NCBI RefSeq assembly: GCF_900101625.1
Contig: NZ_FMYZ01000004.1
Coordinates: 309,571 to 373,570, forward strand
From: Cupriavidus sp. YR651
Lineage (GTDB): Bacteria > Pseudomonadota > Gammaproteobacteria > Burkholderiales > Burkholderiaceae
DNA length: 64,000 bases
Direction: 5' to 3'
How positions within the stretch are numbered: the stretch's first letter is position 1; the number at the start of each line of letters is the position of its first letter. This document shows positions 62,685-64,000 of the stretch, piece after piece. The position numbers and the translations under genes were made by a program. The notes below the pieces were generated by a model. The model saw only the letters and a list, made by a program, of their open reading frames with translations, ran no database searches and was not told where the DNA came from.

Positions 62685-63188
62685 TCACACGCCGGAACAA
62701 GCCTGCATGGCGAAATCGTGCATGCCGCACAGCGTCAACACGATGCCGAAGGCAGTGCGCAGCGCCGCGACGGGGTCGCGCAGGCAGCGACGGACCTGGC
62801 CGCTGTAGCTGCAGCCCGTCAGACACCACATGCAAAGATGCTCGCAGTTGTTCGTCAGCAGACGATAGCGGCATTCCCCAATCCGTGACCGCGCGCGCCG
62901 GATCGTCTCCATGGCGCCAAACCGGGGCCGCGTGGGAAGCATCCAGAGCGTGTGCCCGGCCGCGAAGCGCGACAGCGGGATCTCTTCCACCGGGCCAAAG
63001 CGCCACGCGCTGACCAGGCCTGCGTAGTGCACGACCTTTCCGTTGCCGACATAGATGCCATGATGCCAATAGCCCCCGCGCGCGATCGCCAGATGTGCCG
63101 CGAGCGGCGGCTCTTGCTCGACTGGCAGCAGGTCAAGGTGACGGTCATGTCCGTGGGTGGTGCACACGGTGGAGAGGCGTGGGTCCAT
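62685..63188 (-). CDS. LRAT/NlpC-P60-fold protein
   Basis: A 167-residue protein of the lecithin retinol acyltransferase-like group. The catalytic set is likely His42/His43 (GGYWHHGIYVGNG) and Cys115 (TNNCEHLCMWC). Hydrophobic residues follow (AFGIVLTLCGMHDFAMQ). Such proteins act as thiol acyltransferases or hydrolases on lipids or peptides. GAGATCTGTC precedes the start. It is convergent with the FixJ regulator, and the substrate is unknown. Confidence 0.85.
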   Translation of the reverse strand: MDPRLSTVCTTHGHDRHLDLLPVEQEPPLAAHLAIARGGYWHHGIYVGNGKVVHYAGLVSAWRFGPVEEIPLSRFAAGHTLWMLPTRPRFGAMETIRRARSRIGECRYRLLTNNCEHLCMWCLTGCSYSGQVRRCLRDPVAALRTAFGIVLTLCGMHDFAMQACSGV

Positions 63189-63234
63189 GACAGATCTCGG
63201 CGGGATGCGTGCGACGGGTGAACGGGCGGATGCC

Positions 63235-63423
63235 TTAGAGGGGCGCCCACATGGCGACTGCGGTGGCCATCGCGCAGGTCGTGGCGCACAGCCCGAGCCA
63301 GCCCATGAACAGCAAAAGCTGGCGGCGCGATTCACGCGAATCGTGCGAGTCACGCGTGTCGCGCGTGTCGTGCATATGGCCTCGCAAGTTGATCCGGGGG
63401 AAGTAAGGGGTATTGCTGTTCAT
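63235..63423 (-). CDS. small membrane protein with Asp/Arg repeat, 62 aa
   Basis: It begins MNSNTPYFPRINLRGH, then a charged repeat (DTRDTRDSHDSRESRR), then a membrane helix (LLLFMGWLGLCATTCAMATA). The repeat looks like a short DNA repeat expansion in coding sequence. No family is recognised. It lies upstream of the LRAT-fold gene on the same strand (46 bp) and may be co-transcribed with it. Confidence 0.55.
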   Translation of the reverse strand: MNSNTPYFPRINLRGHMHDTRDTRDSHDSRESRRQLLLFMGWLGLCATTCAMATAVAMWAPL

Positions 63424-63475
63424 GACGGCCTCGCACTGTTGGGCGGACGTTCGGAGGATCGCGATGGATCTGTTG

Positions 63476-63503
63476 CCGGGTGGCGTGCGTTCATGCCACC
63501 CGG
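63476..63503. terminator. hairpin after the small exported protein gene
   Basis: A perfect 9-bp stem (CCGGGTGGC / GCCACCCGG) lies between the 3' end of the gene at 63513 and the start of the gene at 63423. There is no U-run on either strand, so termination may be weak or Rho-assisted. Confidence 0.5.
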
Positions 63504-63512
63504 GCACTTGCT

Positions 63513-63824
63513 TCAGACCCGGGTGGCGCCATCGTCGCCAGGGGTCGCCGACACGCCGGTCAGGTCGCGTCCGGCGATGCGCAGGCTGGCGGGTTGCGAT
63601 GCATCGCGCGTCTTGTCGTGTGCGCCGTCCAGGTAGACGTCGCGTTGGCCCAGGCGGGCGCCATCGGTATAGACATCGCGCGGCGAGTTGACGTTGAAGT
63701 TGTAGCCGTAGCGGTCGCCGACTTCGGGGCTGGTGCGCGGGTCGGCCGCGTGGGCCAACTGGGCACCGAGCGCGCTGGCGGCGATCAGGGTGGTGGCGAA
63801 GAGGCGTTGGGTACGTGAGCTCAT
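63513..63824 (-). CDS. small exported hypothetical protein, 103 aa
   Basis: A signal peptide (LFATTLIAASALGAQLAHAA) precedes a mature part with NFNVNSPRDVYTDGARLGQR and DVYLDGAHDKTRD; the repeat-like pair DVYTDGA and DVYLDGA is visible. I chose ATG 63824 because AGGAGA is six bases upstream; ATG 63830 would sit directly on it. No family is recognised. Nothing further is supported in 63825-64000. Confidence 0.72.
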   Translation of the reverse strand: MSSRTQRLFATTLIAASALGAQLAHAADPRTSPEVGDRYGYNFNVNSPRDVYTDGARLGQRDVYLDGAHDKTRDASQPASLRIAGRDLTGVSATPGDDGATRV

Positions 63825-64000
63825 GATCATTCTCCTGGTGTGAGGACGAGGTCTTTGCGGGATGTTCTTGCGCTGACCTGCTGGGGTTGGGGCGGGGCGG
63901 ATAGTGCCGCTCACCTTGGTTACCAGAGTAGGTTTGACGCCTTCCGGGCGCAGTTGTACGTGAGGTCTTCGCCGCTAGCGCATTCGTAGCAGGGACTCAT

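Noticed and set aside
1..64000. tRNA, rRNA, phage, integrase or complete insertion sequence
   Set aside because: None was recognised by eye; no transposase or integrase-like protein is present among the supported genes.

Overview
The window is high-GC beta-proteobacterial DNA. Bug-type (TctC family) solute receptors, tail-to-tail packed regulators and the acetoacetate decarboxylase / 3-hydroxybutyrate dehydrogenase / patatin trio suggest Burkholderiaceae, most likely Cupriavidus or a close relative. This is an inference from gene content, not a proven identity. I saw no rRNA, tRNA, CRISPR array, phage module or complete insertion sequence. The regulator-heavy content looks like accessory or second-replicon DNA.

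Layout. 1-4.5 kb: two convergent paralogous ABC receptors, an OmpR-type regulator whose sensor kinase is cut after about 30 codons, and a siderophore receptor cut in its plug domain. The two truncated genes meet at one deletion junction near 2925. Two Fur-box-like sites and a membrane-anchored LuxR-type regulator follow. 4.5-8.5 kb: an MBL-fold hydrolase, small exported proteins and a sterol-desaturase-family hydroxylase. 8.5-12.6 kb: a PrpR-type sigma-54 activator divergent from a PrpB-like lyase and a Bug receptor, with a sigma-54 promoter and operator dyads between them. 12.7-19 kb: a GntR repressor facing two perfect operators, then an operon of fumarate-releasing-type lyase, dicarboxylate symporter, Bug receptor and class II fumarase. 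19-26.7 kb: a PAS histidine kinase, pseudouridine-phosphate glycosidase, an enolase-superfamily dehydratase with an AEC carrier, a transglutaminase and small proteins.

26.7-35.3 kb: a very large Ser/Thr-kinase-like / ATPase / GAF / PAS / histidine-kinase fusion, a LysR regulator and two FixJ-like response regulators. 35.5-42 kb: an NTF2-like protein, then HtrA-like protease / MoxR / DUF58 / VWA with a second VWA gene divergent. 42.4-46.3 kb: acetoacetate decarboxylase, 3-hydroxybutyrate dehydrogenase, patatin and a FixJ-like regulator. 46.5-59.3 kb: a redox and stress block (NDH-2-like oxidoreductase, two secreted cupins, AhpD-like protein, NmrA-like protein, GlxA-type regulator, CBS protein, flavodoxin, unusual histidine kinase, cNMP-TrxR fusion, LysR, cytochrome b561 with SrpA-like catalase, and a Dps remnant). 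59.4-64 kb: a single-receiver protein, a PAS kinase overlapping a FixJ regulator, an LRAT-fold protein and two small proteins.

Two themes recur. First, FixL/FixJ-type signalling is expanded: four histidine kinases with related C-termini and five FixJ-like receivers, two of them stand-alone receivers with TTG starts and similar upstream dyads. Second, a non-coding repeat of about 117 bp with imperfect terminal inverted repeats occurs four times. In three copies its edge supplies the stop codon of the neighbouring gene. This repeat is the best candidate here for something undescribed.
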